A stretch of DNA of 64,000 bases from assembly GCA_963082875.1 (NCBI GenBank), contig OY720097.1, positions 8,130,501-8,194,500 on the forward strand. The letters run 5' to 3'. The translations under genes were made by a program, and so were the position numbers. The notes under the pieces are model-generated. The model was given only the letters and a program-made list of their open reading frames with translations, did not search any database and was not told the DNA's origin. Of this stretch, positions 51,910-61,848 are shown in pieces (the first letter of the stretch is position 1; each line of letters begins with the position of its first letter). This stretch comes from Corella eumyota. Taxonomy: Eukaryota; Chordata; Ascidiacea; Phlebobranchia; Corellidae.

Positions 51910-54900
51910 GCATCAACAACAACAGCAACAGCCTATGTACAACCACATGAGAATGCCAAACAGCAACGACAAGATGCGACAAACACCGGAATCCCAGCAG
52001 CCAAGATTGCCCCCCCACCAATCCCCCCAAACCAACACCGAAAAGTCAGTGTCCCCCTCTTCTGTCTCCTACTCTGTGTCCCACCAGCCCCATCCAGGGT
52101 TAAGTCACAGTATCCACAACACCCAAGCCAACGACTCTTCGTTTTACAGCCAAATGACGCAGAGCAATGATCCCAATCATCTGAACACTTCCCTGGCAAC
52201 CATGCCTAACAACCAGAATATTCGAATGCACCTGCCACCTGTCAGTCAAGGTTACAATCAAGGGTATTCGGGCTCATTGAACAGAAACGAGCTTAACAAC
52301 CCGAACATGGGTCCCAATCTGGGCCATGCTCAAACCCCGGGCATATCGAGAGCTCAACAGTTGAAAGAACTTGCTGAAAAAAGAGGGCCAGGTGGAGGTA
52401 AGCAGTGCCTAAATATTGTTTTTTTTCCTAATTTATTTAAGTTTGTTTAAAATACAAACCTATCCAATTTTCGCACTGGTTGACATTTTAAAAAGTTTTT
52501 TTTATATTTTTTAATGTAGGAATTAGCCAATGGAACACTAACGCAACTGCCAGTGTAAACATGTCGTCAAGTATGGGATTTAACGGTCAATCAATGAACC
52601 AGCAACAACACATATCTGCTGATATGCAATCATATACTTGTAAGTTTCACTCTCAACGTTTTTTGCTACGTTTTCTTGTACACAACTACAGTAAAATTTA
52701 ACACGTTTAATTCCGAAGCTTTAATTTTTTTTTTAAAATTTTTTTTTTAATGTTCGTTTTTTACATTAGCATTCCAAGGGCCAGGGATGGGTATGAACAC
52801 AATGGAAGCTAATCTACAATCAAACAACTATAGCGCCGCGTCCGCTGCTGCCCAAGCCGCTATGGTAGCAAGCGAACGACAGCAGCATAACCTTCCTTAT
52901 GGACATTCGGCTACAAGGTTTTCGCATTACCAGTCCGAACAGCATTTTCTAAGCAACCAAAACCATTCCAGTCCTGATCTTGCCCCTAAGCAAATGTACG
53001 GCTCGGCGCAGTAAGTTAAATTCAAACGTCAGTTCCTTATATCTAGCATAATGTTTGTTTTATTCAAATTTTTTTGAATTGTGTTTTGATATTTTGTATT
53101 TTCTGCGAATTTTTTATTGTCATATTTGATTTTCCATTTGACGTCATTGACAATTTATTTATTTGTCTTGTCAGGTCGCGCAGGTTCGCCCACCGTGGAC
53201 AACCACAACAGCAGCACATGGTCAGACGGGTTCGACCCAACCCGGGCGATATCAATACAGGTATAATACTCTCATAAATAAGCCGTTACTTAAACCCTTA
53301 AGCACTATGTGTAGTCGAGTGGAAACAATTTTAACACCAGGCCTCGCCAAAACTGCGACTTTTATTTGGCCTGTGTTTACGCGCGCATTAGTTAAATTTC
53401 TACCTGCGTAAATTCCTTTAAAAGTGCGTTGTCTTAAGAGTGAGCTTTAAAATCCTAAAATGATCGTTCGTTAAAATATCATCGGTGTTAAAATTATTGG
53501 TATCACGTTACTAACGGTTTAGTATTTCTGTTAAAAAACATTTCGACTGCAAATCGTGCTCTGGGGGAAACGCGGACTTTTATTCGTTGTCCTTAAGTAA
53601 AACTAGTAGCTCATTCTGATAATAACACTTCCTATGTTTTACCACAGCACCACGTTCAGGTGTAATGTACTATAACGACATTCCTGATCACCAGTACCGA
53701 CCCCGGCAGCCTAATATGCCAGGTGGCGTGCTAAGCGGTTCGGCTTCGGTAAACATTCGAATGAACCAATCTGTGGGCAATCCGCAGCAACAGCAACGTC
53801 ACATGCAGTCTGTTCAACACCAGGTAGGCCTAGACGCGAATTTGTCTGATTTATTGATCGTTATCCCTATCCTTATAGGCTTGGCTAAGATAACATCTTA
53901 GATTCTGGGCAGAAGCAAGCAATATTTATTTATTTGGTGTACCTTTTTTTTATTTTTAGGAATTAATTTGTTTACTAGTATGGAATAAAAAAGTTATGTT
54001 AATTTTTTTTGCTAGTTTAAATCGGAGAGTCTAATAAAATATTGCCTTAAAGTCACATTTTTTTATTTTCAAGTTAACTTTTATTCAACAGAAATACATG
54101 ATGGAGCAATACAACATGAATATGGCGAACAAGCAAGGCGATATGATGGCCAATACAGGCACGCTCATCTCACCACGTGGTCCCAGTCACATGTCACGTA
54201 CTCCGATGACGCAACCAGGTATGCAACATCAGGCGCAAGGACCTGCTATGGGCTCGCCTCTCTTGCCTGGCAGCACAAACACAGGCACAATTTTTCCTGC
54301 AAATGGAGGTAAAATATATAAAAACAAATGTGTCAAAATAAAATTTCTTTCGTTAAATGGAATTTAAAGTAATTTTAGGTGACTTTTTGTGGGTGTATGC
54401 GCGCATTGGTGGGTAAAAACTAGCCCCATTACTTAGGGCGTGAGAGATAATGATTGATAGTATCGTGTGACTAAACGTCTGCTGTGTCATTGCGTTGTTA
54501 TTTTAGAAAAAAAATTTCCATATATGCCAAGTTTTTGTCAGTAGAGCTGTAAAACATTTGTTTGACTAAAAATTTTTTTTTTGATAAAAAATTAAATTTA
54601 AAAAAAGTTATTTTTCATTTGTAGGTAATACAAGAATGCCTGTTGGACAGTCAGTATTACGGCCACATTTAAATTCACAAGGTGCTCAAATGCAGGCATG
54701 GAAGCGAGGAAACCATGTCCAGGGTGGTTTTCCCATGAACAACGGACAGAAAATGTCGGGCTACGGTGGAAACATGCCGGGGCAAATGGGGGCAAAACCC
54801 GCGGGCTATGTCCCCGACAACGTCCATCGTCTCAACGCCATGCGCAATGCAATAGCGTCCGGTAGAACGGTTCCCAACCCGCAAGTTATGAGAACAAGTC

Positions 54901-55163
54901 CCTTAAATTCCCAACAGCCGCAGTCGATAGGTGGCGTATTTTCCCAGCCACAGCGCCATAGTCTACCGCCCTCTGGCGGCGGTGCTATGAATCCGAACAT
55001 GAACCGCATGACGGGGATAGGCGTTCAACAACAACAGCAACACCTTGTTCAGAATAGCAATAACGACGTTTTAAGTGGCATTGAATCGGTTTTTGATACA
55101 CCCTCCTCCCCCAACGTCGATTTAAATTTGATATCTGACGTCATCGAAACCTTTTCCGGTTAA
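43433..55163 (+). CDS. Maml: Mastermind-like Notch co-activator, complete, 15 coding exons
   Basis: A nuclear scaffold; the family joins the Notch intracellular domain and CSL on DNA and recruits p300/CBP. Exons: 43433-43525, 43784-43906, 48836-48913, 49715-49946, 50244-50393, 50549-50757, 50887-51030, 51368-51699, 51826-52397, 52520-52639, 52770-53010, 53175-53260, 53648-53823, 54092-54308, 54625-55163. All frames join, giving 3,312 nt (1,103 residues; human MAML1-3 are about 1,000-1,150). Exons 1-2 encode the diagnostic N-terminal helix (LNRFQRRIDQCKHRSQ, then ELLARSHESKMKKTGKYKT). A basic patch KAKKMKM may be a nuclear signal. An acidic block DTDLDVDLEHWLNEL spans exons 6-7. The rest is Gln/Asn/Met/Pro-rich and disordered, ending DLNLISDVIETFSG. 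Identification rests on the N-terminal helix plus the overall composition. Confidence 0.88.
43907..48835 (+). other. Mastermind intron 2, 4.9 kb, largely CpG-rich
   Basis: It starts AT-rich; from about 44.55 to 48.6 kb it is visibly richer in CpG. It holds no recognisable exon of another gene. A cluster of promoter-type motifs lies at 45366-45480. The flanking exons join in phase 0 (KYKT-DSGRA). Confidence 0.6.
45366..45480. promoter_or_regulatory. Candidate internal promoter/enhancer in Mastermind intron 2
   Basis: Within about 110 bp: the palindromic E-box GTCACGTGAC (45373-45382), a full CRE TGACGTCA (45407-45414) and an inverted CCAAT box GATTGGCT (45469-45476), in a CpG-rich setting. 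USF/MITF-type, CREB/ATF and NF-Y sites together are typical of CpG-rich animal promoters. No exon downstream with a start codon could be assigned. Confidence 0.4.
51446..51487 (+). repeat. Polyglutamine tract Q14 in Mastermind exon 8
   Basis: Fourteen CAA/CAG codons in a row, mixed so that the pure triplet run stays short. Confidence 0.95.
51863..51931 (+). repeat. Polyglutamine tract Q16-H-Q6 in Mastermind exon 9
   Basis: Sixteen Gln codons, one His, six Gln. A run of CAA dominates and is likely to be length-variable between individuals. Confidence 0.95.
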
Positions 55164-55840
55164 CGTTCCCATCTTACTACGTTGTTTTTTTGTTTTCTTT
55201 TTTATTTATTTGTCTATCGCTTTTTTCTCCTGCGGATTGTTTTTTATATGATGCAATAATGTCAATTGCATATTTTACTATTTTTTACTGAAGAAATTTA
55301 TCTTTCGAAAGCAATACCATAACATACTATTCAGTAGGGTTATCATATAAATTATAAGTAACCTATTTTCCTATTTATTTTCTTGTCTTTTTTATATTTT
55401 AATTTTTTACTGCTTTGTTTTAGCTATTTTTAGTAGTGTTTTTATTATTTTGTAAGCTTTTCTATCAACGAAAAAAAAATTTTTGTTACACAATTTGGCC
55501 GTTTGCTGGCTAGTCATATCATTGTATATTTTCACGAATAATGTACACCTTGTTTTTTGCGCTGTAAAAGGTTCCTAATTGTAACGTAACAACTCTTTTT
55601 TATAGCTATAATTATGCTTTTTTACGTATTGTTGTAGTATTGTTTCTGTTTCTCCTTAATTGGTGTGTCGAGTGCTGACTGCAGTGTTTATTTTTAAAAA
55701 CTACAATATCCCATGACAAAACGGTGTGATCTCTAACCTATGTTAAGGAATTTTATCTTTGGTCTAATGTTTATTGGCTAAAACAACAAGCAAGTTATTT
55801 TTATTTTGTTTAATAAAAATCTAGTTTTAAAATAGACAAA
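55164..55840 (+). terminator. Mastermind 3' UTR with likely poly(A) signal
   Basis: AT-rich 3' UTR. The first good AATAAA is at 55812-55817. Further AATAAA words at about 56322, 56335 and 56616 allow longer forms. Confidence 0.5.
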
Positions 55841-58149
55841 CGGTAAGTGTATACAGGTGTTAACGATTGGGAGAAAGTATAAAAACGACTTAAGACATGT
55901 TACAAAAACATATAATAATCATACCTTACCTAAAAACAACTTAACAAAGGTACATTCAATAATTATTTTTAAACTAAAAAAAATTCAGTAAAGACTTATT
56001 TTTTGTTTGGCAACTTTGCAATATTCTAGGTCACGCGACTGTCTTCCATGTCTAAACGTCATGTTTTGCAAATCGCGCTTTAAGTATTTTGTAATAAGCC
56101 TTTATTTTTTACTTTTTTGAAAAAAAAATGTAACATAACTGTTTTGCAAACTAGTGTATCCTAAAAAATGTAATATTGTTCTATGGCAAAAGAGTTTCCA
56201 AAGTAGGCGATAAAAACTACAGCTGGTAAGCTAAATAAAAAATGGCAATTAATTGATCTTTAACTTTGGAAACAGAAACTAATGCAAATACATATAATTA
56301 TTAATTAACTGTTATGTAAAATAAATATGTAAAAATAAAAACCATTTTGCTTTTTAACTACATGTCTCTTAATATACAAATATGTTTGATGGGCCATTGT
56401 TGGCATTTTTTCTGTAATCTGCCGCCAAACTTGTTTTAGATTGTCCCATTAAACAACTTTACGGATATGACTAATTGTAAGTAGTTAGGCATTATAAATA
56501 TATGTGGGTTACACAAAACTATGTTTAAGCTTTAGTTTTTGTGTTCTTCTCCTTGCCATAACCTTTTTTTTTAAATTAAGACGGTCAGATGGTATCCAAA
56601 ATGTTTTACTCTAATAAAGAATTTTTATCCTTGTTATTAATTAAATGTTTAAAAAAGCTTTTCGATTATTTGGTTGTTGAATATATCTTTTAGAACAAAC
56701 AAAAAAAGTTGCATGAAACTACCAAAAATTAAATTAGTTTTTTTAATTTTTGAAACAAAAAAGGTATCGCGGAGTAATAGCAGGTTAAAGACAAAAACGG
56801 TTATTAATAGCGACACGATGAGCTTACTTTATATTTACACACTGAAGTATAAAACAGAGTCTGTATTTTTCTAACAACTTTGTATAGAAATTTAACAAAT
56901 TCGAGTGTACCTTTGTCAGTACATTGCTGAACTTAATGAAAAAATGGATTATGGGTTTAGTATAGAGGTCTAGTATAGAGTAAAAGAGTTTAGTATAGAG
57001 TAAAAGAATAGTTTATAATTTAAATCTTAATTAAACCACCTTAGTTATTATTGGTATGTGATTTCAATTTAGTTTTAAAGGGCACAGCGGTTCTTAATGC
57101 TGTTTAGCAAGACGTAAAAACAAAAGAGTTTATGTGACGTAATAAACAATTAGAAATTTAAACGTATTGCATGGCATCCGTAATAAGATTTGATGTTAAT
57201 TTGTGTGTTACCCGCTATAACATTTTGTGTGTCTTTTGCGGACACCTTAGATTTCTAAGCCTATCCTTGGGAAAAAGTTTGTCTTAATAGCCTAGAAATT
57301 TTTACACTAGTAAATCGCGAACATAAAAACAGATACGCTTGAACATAATTTACCAAATTTCAGTTTGGGCGCAAAGATTTTCTTAATACTTTTTATTTTG
57401 TTCGCTAGATGGCAAGCTGTACTACGAGCCGAATATCACCCCAATGCCAAATTATTTGCTCATGAGTTCGAGGTTCACAGTTAGGTTACACGGGTGTATC
57501 TTCAGCACATATTTTTAAAACAAAAATTAAATGAGTATTACCCTAAGATGACGTAAAACAGTTTTATTAAATTATTGTTGGAAATTAAATCTAACCTATT
57601 TTAAGTTTTCACATCCTTACTTATCAAAACCTTGTTTAAGGGCATTTACTACTAATAGTCACTCTATGCGGTATTTTAGTTTAACTGAACTGTTTAAAGG
57701 AATAAATGTTTACAAAACTTTGTCTCAAATTTTTGCAACAGCAACTAGACAGCTATTTTGACAAAAATTATTAGATTATCGCTTATGTTACCGCACTCTT
57801 CCTTTTCACATAAATCGTTATCGTGCACTTACGTAATACATCATCATTTAAATGTGTATACACAAAAGACGACAAAACAAAGGAAATATGGCTACCGTCT
57901 AACCCTTGTGTTTAAATAAGCGACGTTGGTGACTAAAGGCTAGCTGGTAAAAAGTTCGCAATGCCAGTGCAGTACATACATGTATTGTTAGGCGACAAGG
58001 CACATATTTGATGCCACTTTGTCTGTGGTATGTGTTTACTGTGAAATATGATGTTAAGTAAATCTTAATACTTTTGTTGTCATATGTGCGCCGCATGCGT
58101 TTTTGATTGATAAAGACAGAGCAAGGGAAATTTTTACTACTACCCGCAT
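55841..58149. other. Intergenic, no gene seen
   Basis: AT-rich to mixed sequence. Apart from a short tandem repeat at 56959-57010 I see no gene or element with defined ends. Confidence 0.5.
56959..57010. repeat. 20-bp tandem repeat, 2.6 copies
   Basis: TAGTATAGAGTAAAAGAGTT at 56971-56990 and, with small changes, 56991-57010, preceded by a partial TAGTATAGAGGTC at 56959. Confidence 0.8.
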
Positions 58150-61100
58150 TGCTCAACACGCAAACTCGACTTTTAAGGAATGTGAGCCAAAGCGAATTAA
58201 GGCCTTAGCGGGTCACACTGCGCAAGTTTCAATGCAAAGCGCTTGTTGCAATGCAGTCGTCGCAGAAAGTGGTCGAGAATAGCCAGTCTGGCGTACGAGC
58301 GAAGAAAAATAAATAAGGAAAAAAATGGTGGAGTGGTGTGAGTGCATTCCTGTGGTATGACAGCATAACGTATTGAGTAAGTTATAACACACGGTTTAAG
58401 CTCGTTACGGCTGGCTGCCTCAAAAAACTGTCGATAGCGACATCCAGGCTATGCCCATACCCTCAGGGTGACTAGAAAGCGCATAAGCGGCCTATGGCGT
58501 TGACGAAAAAACAAAAATCGGAAAAGAATTTCGTATTTTGAAATTTTCTAAGACGTGTGCTTAGTTAGTCTTAATGTGTTTAGTTGTTACCTTAATTCGC
58601 TTCGCCCGTCGAGTTGCAATAAAAGACGATGGCGTAACGAAAAACTCGTTCAGCCCCGACGGAATTAGAACAATGTATTTACTTTCCGTCTTACGAGGCT
58701 TAGTACTTTGGGTTTTGCCAGAACAGAACACAACATTTTCTATGACAAATAGCGAAGTAAACATTAAAATATATGTTTTCAAATTCCAAAATAGTGGGCA
58801 GCAGATAGCAAGAAAAAAAACAACAACACTTGTTTGTTATTAACTTTAGCTTTGTCATATTTTCAGGGTTTTAAATCACCTTGACCTTAAGAATTTCTTT
58901 TTGTTGTAATTAGGTTAAGCGATTAAGGCAGGGCGAGGTTATTATAACGTTGGCCAGGTGTACTTAGTGTTCAACTAATTTTATTAATTTAACTACATAT
59001 ATAAAAAAATTCTCCGATTTTGCCGTTTTTGGCACCAAAAGTTAAATATTTTAGTGTCTTTTTGTTTAAATGTGAAAGTAAAAGAATTTATCTGGTAAAT
59101 CCCGTTATAACTGATATATATATAAACATTTTAAAAACTTACTTATATTCAATTCATATTGAACTACACGTTGGAGTATTGTAGTAAAAAATAAAGTTTT
59201 TTTTAGGAATAGGTCAAAGAACAATGAATGAACTATAACTATACGGTCTAGCGATAGTTGTCAATAGTGTACTATCAGCAGGGGGAGCTAAGACATGCCG
59301 TCCATAATAAACAGGCAATTGTGAGCGCGAGCGTTTATTATCTGTTTATTTAAGTTTTATGATCTGCGACTTAACAAGGGGGCCACTTATGTATTAGCTT
59401 ACTTAGTCGAATTTTGATGAATTATAGAACAGGTTACGAATGAATTCGTCGATTTACATATAATAGTATAATAAGCGTCAGAATTTTTATAATATCAAGA
59501 TTTTTTTAGTCCTTAAATACGAGTTAAGGTATAGTATATTAACCATTATGCGAATTGGCAACACATTTTTCGCACCACTTTTTAACTGTAAATGGCAATT
59601 AACCTACATTGGCAAGTGGTAGAATACATTGTTTTTTTAAAATACGTGTGTTTAAATAAATTAAGTATACCAAACAGGTTATAATAGGTTTAGCACGGTT
59701 AAAAGTTATAAGACGAGAAATATAAGAATAAGACCCGAAGGCAAAGTTTTATGTGGATTACACGAGACTATCAATCGATATATCTACTGATTGGAGTTTT
59801 TAAAATCTCATTAATTTCCCGTTTGCTATCTGATTCAATTTCGTTAGTTTCGATTAAAAACAAAAACTGCGCACAGTTAGTTGGTTTTGGTTAATACTGG
59901 AGTAATACTATATCAGGCATAAGTATTGTAACCTGATTTAACTCATAATTACGTGCGTGACCGTTAAGTGAAATATGTGCGATTTTTGTAATTATACAGC
60001 AATTGACATTATTACGGCTCAGCGTAAATCACATGTCATATTTGTGGTGACAGGTCATTAGTGTGTAATTAATATTTAAGGAAACGTTTTTACAAGGAAA
60101 TAATCGAATTTTTATTGTAAAGAAAAAATTGTGGGTTATAGTGTTGCCAAGTTGGTTGATTTTAATATAAAAAAAGGTTGCATTGCGTGCTTTGGACATT
60201 TTCTCAATACGTATTTAGTTATCAGATTTATGTTTTGTTCAAATGTCTTTTGGATTATCCTTGACGTGGTTAAGAATAACTGCACTCTTGATTAGCCAAG
60301 CATTATATGAGCTACAACACATGAGTCTTTTATTTTTTACCGATATCGAATAGTACACGAATCTTTCGAAAGCTTCCTTCCGAACCAAACAAATTAAGAA
60401 TCTTGAAGCTATTTCCTAAAAATGTCGCATGCGTCTAGTTAATATAAATTAACGTAATAGCGGATGCCAACACATTCCTTGGGTAGGTTTTTTGGTAATT
60501 ATACCTCTGTATAAAAATAGCACGTCACATATACTCCTACAATACATGAGTAATCTCCATACGTTCTCGGAAACAGATCTTAATTAGTAGCCAAACAAAG
60601 CCAGAAATCGAAAATTAAATAAGTTTTTTTTAAATCGTGTTCAGTATTACTGCTCAAAAAGTTTCCCGACCTGAATGAGGTCACGTAAATAAGCAATTTT
60701 TCAGTTGTCAATTATTGATCAATTCGAAGTTAGCATATTTTCGCGTGGATGTCATGTTATAGTTCTTATTTTTTTCTAACTAAGCTTGAAGAATTAGATT
60801 AAACAAAAAGAGAATTGATTTATTTTTGTGATAAAAAATATTTGAATTAAAAAGAGTGGTAATATGCGTTTTTACTCTTTTGGGGATTATATAAGAGCAT
60901 TATTTTGATTTCGCTTCTATTTGTTTTCAGTTCAGTCATTTAAACATGTAATAGGGAGAAAGAAAACAAAGGCGTACGGGTTTTGTTTCGTACAAGTGGT
61001 CGGTTAAGTGTGCTATAGTTGGCCAAGTTTTTAGTTGTCGAGTGACTATAACGGGACGTGTTCACTGCGCAAAGGGTACTCCTTGCAAGTGGCCTGATTA

Positions 61101-61848
61101 TTACATAGTCGAGAGCGTAGTTCTGTTTGAACATTACTTTGTTTGTTTTCTGGTGTATTTGGAGATAAGCCTTCAAACTAACTCCTAAACCTGGCGCTGT
61201 GTTGTTATCGCGAGTTCGCGTATTTATTCGCCACAATAGCAGCCTATGTTTGTTTATCGCTCATAAGTGATATTGCCCTTTAAATTACGCCAACATTGAA
61301 TTGAAGTGGACATTTGAGTTTAAAATTTCAACTACGTTTATTATACGTCGCATTAGCCGAATTTTCTGTCGCAGTATTTATTTCCTGGACAGATAATAGC
61401 ACGACACACGGAAATATTTTAGCTAAGAACATGTTATTAAATTTAAAATGCGGGCTCTTTGTCTGACATGTATGCGTGGTTAGGATTTCGTGATAGGTCT
61501 GAAGTTCTAGTTCTTTATCGGCCACGATTTCTTACAAATAAACGAAATAATCTTAACCAGCTTGCGCAAGTCAATTTATACACAAATACGCCGCAATTTG
61601 CGGTGCTAAATGCTAAGCCAATTAATCCCAAGTTTCTTTTTTTAAGGAGTTTAGTGGTTAAATGATATTGATTAATTGAATTATTAATAACAGCATGATG
61701 TTAAGGCCTGGCAAGCGGACACATGCATTAGCAAACTAGTCAAAGACAATGCTTTTTTCGTAGTCGAAACAAAACAAAAACAAGCAAGAAACAACATTAA
61801 CGAGGGAGGAGTGTTTTCCCAAAAGACCAACGACCACGTAGCAAAGGC
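58150..61848 (+). promoter_or_regulatory. CpG-rich upstream region of the right-edge gene
   Basis: From about 58.15 kb the sequence is rich in CpG words. A possible non-coding first exon ends at 58376 with a strong donor (TTGA|GTAAGT), which could splice to an acceptor shortly before 61849. No coding exon is visible. The transcript start may instead lie near 61740, close to the ATG. Confidence 0.3.

Larger units (their letters stand above)
48914..54624 (+). other. Mastermind introns 3-14
   Basis: Mostly short AT-rich introns with pyrimidine-rich acceptors. Those over 300 bp are 48914-49714, 51031-51367, 53261-53647 and 54309-54624; none holds a recognisable gene or element. Exon 4 has a NAGNAG acceptor (CAGCAG, 49712-49717), which would add or drop one glutamine. 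Confidence 0.6.

Noticed and set aside
33826-57272. Isolated TGGGAA words (CSL/Su(H) cores) near the P450 and upstream of the right-edge gene
   Set aside because: Single six-base matches are expected by chance; no paired or clustered sites were seen.
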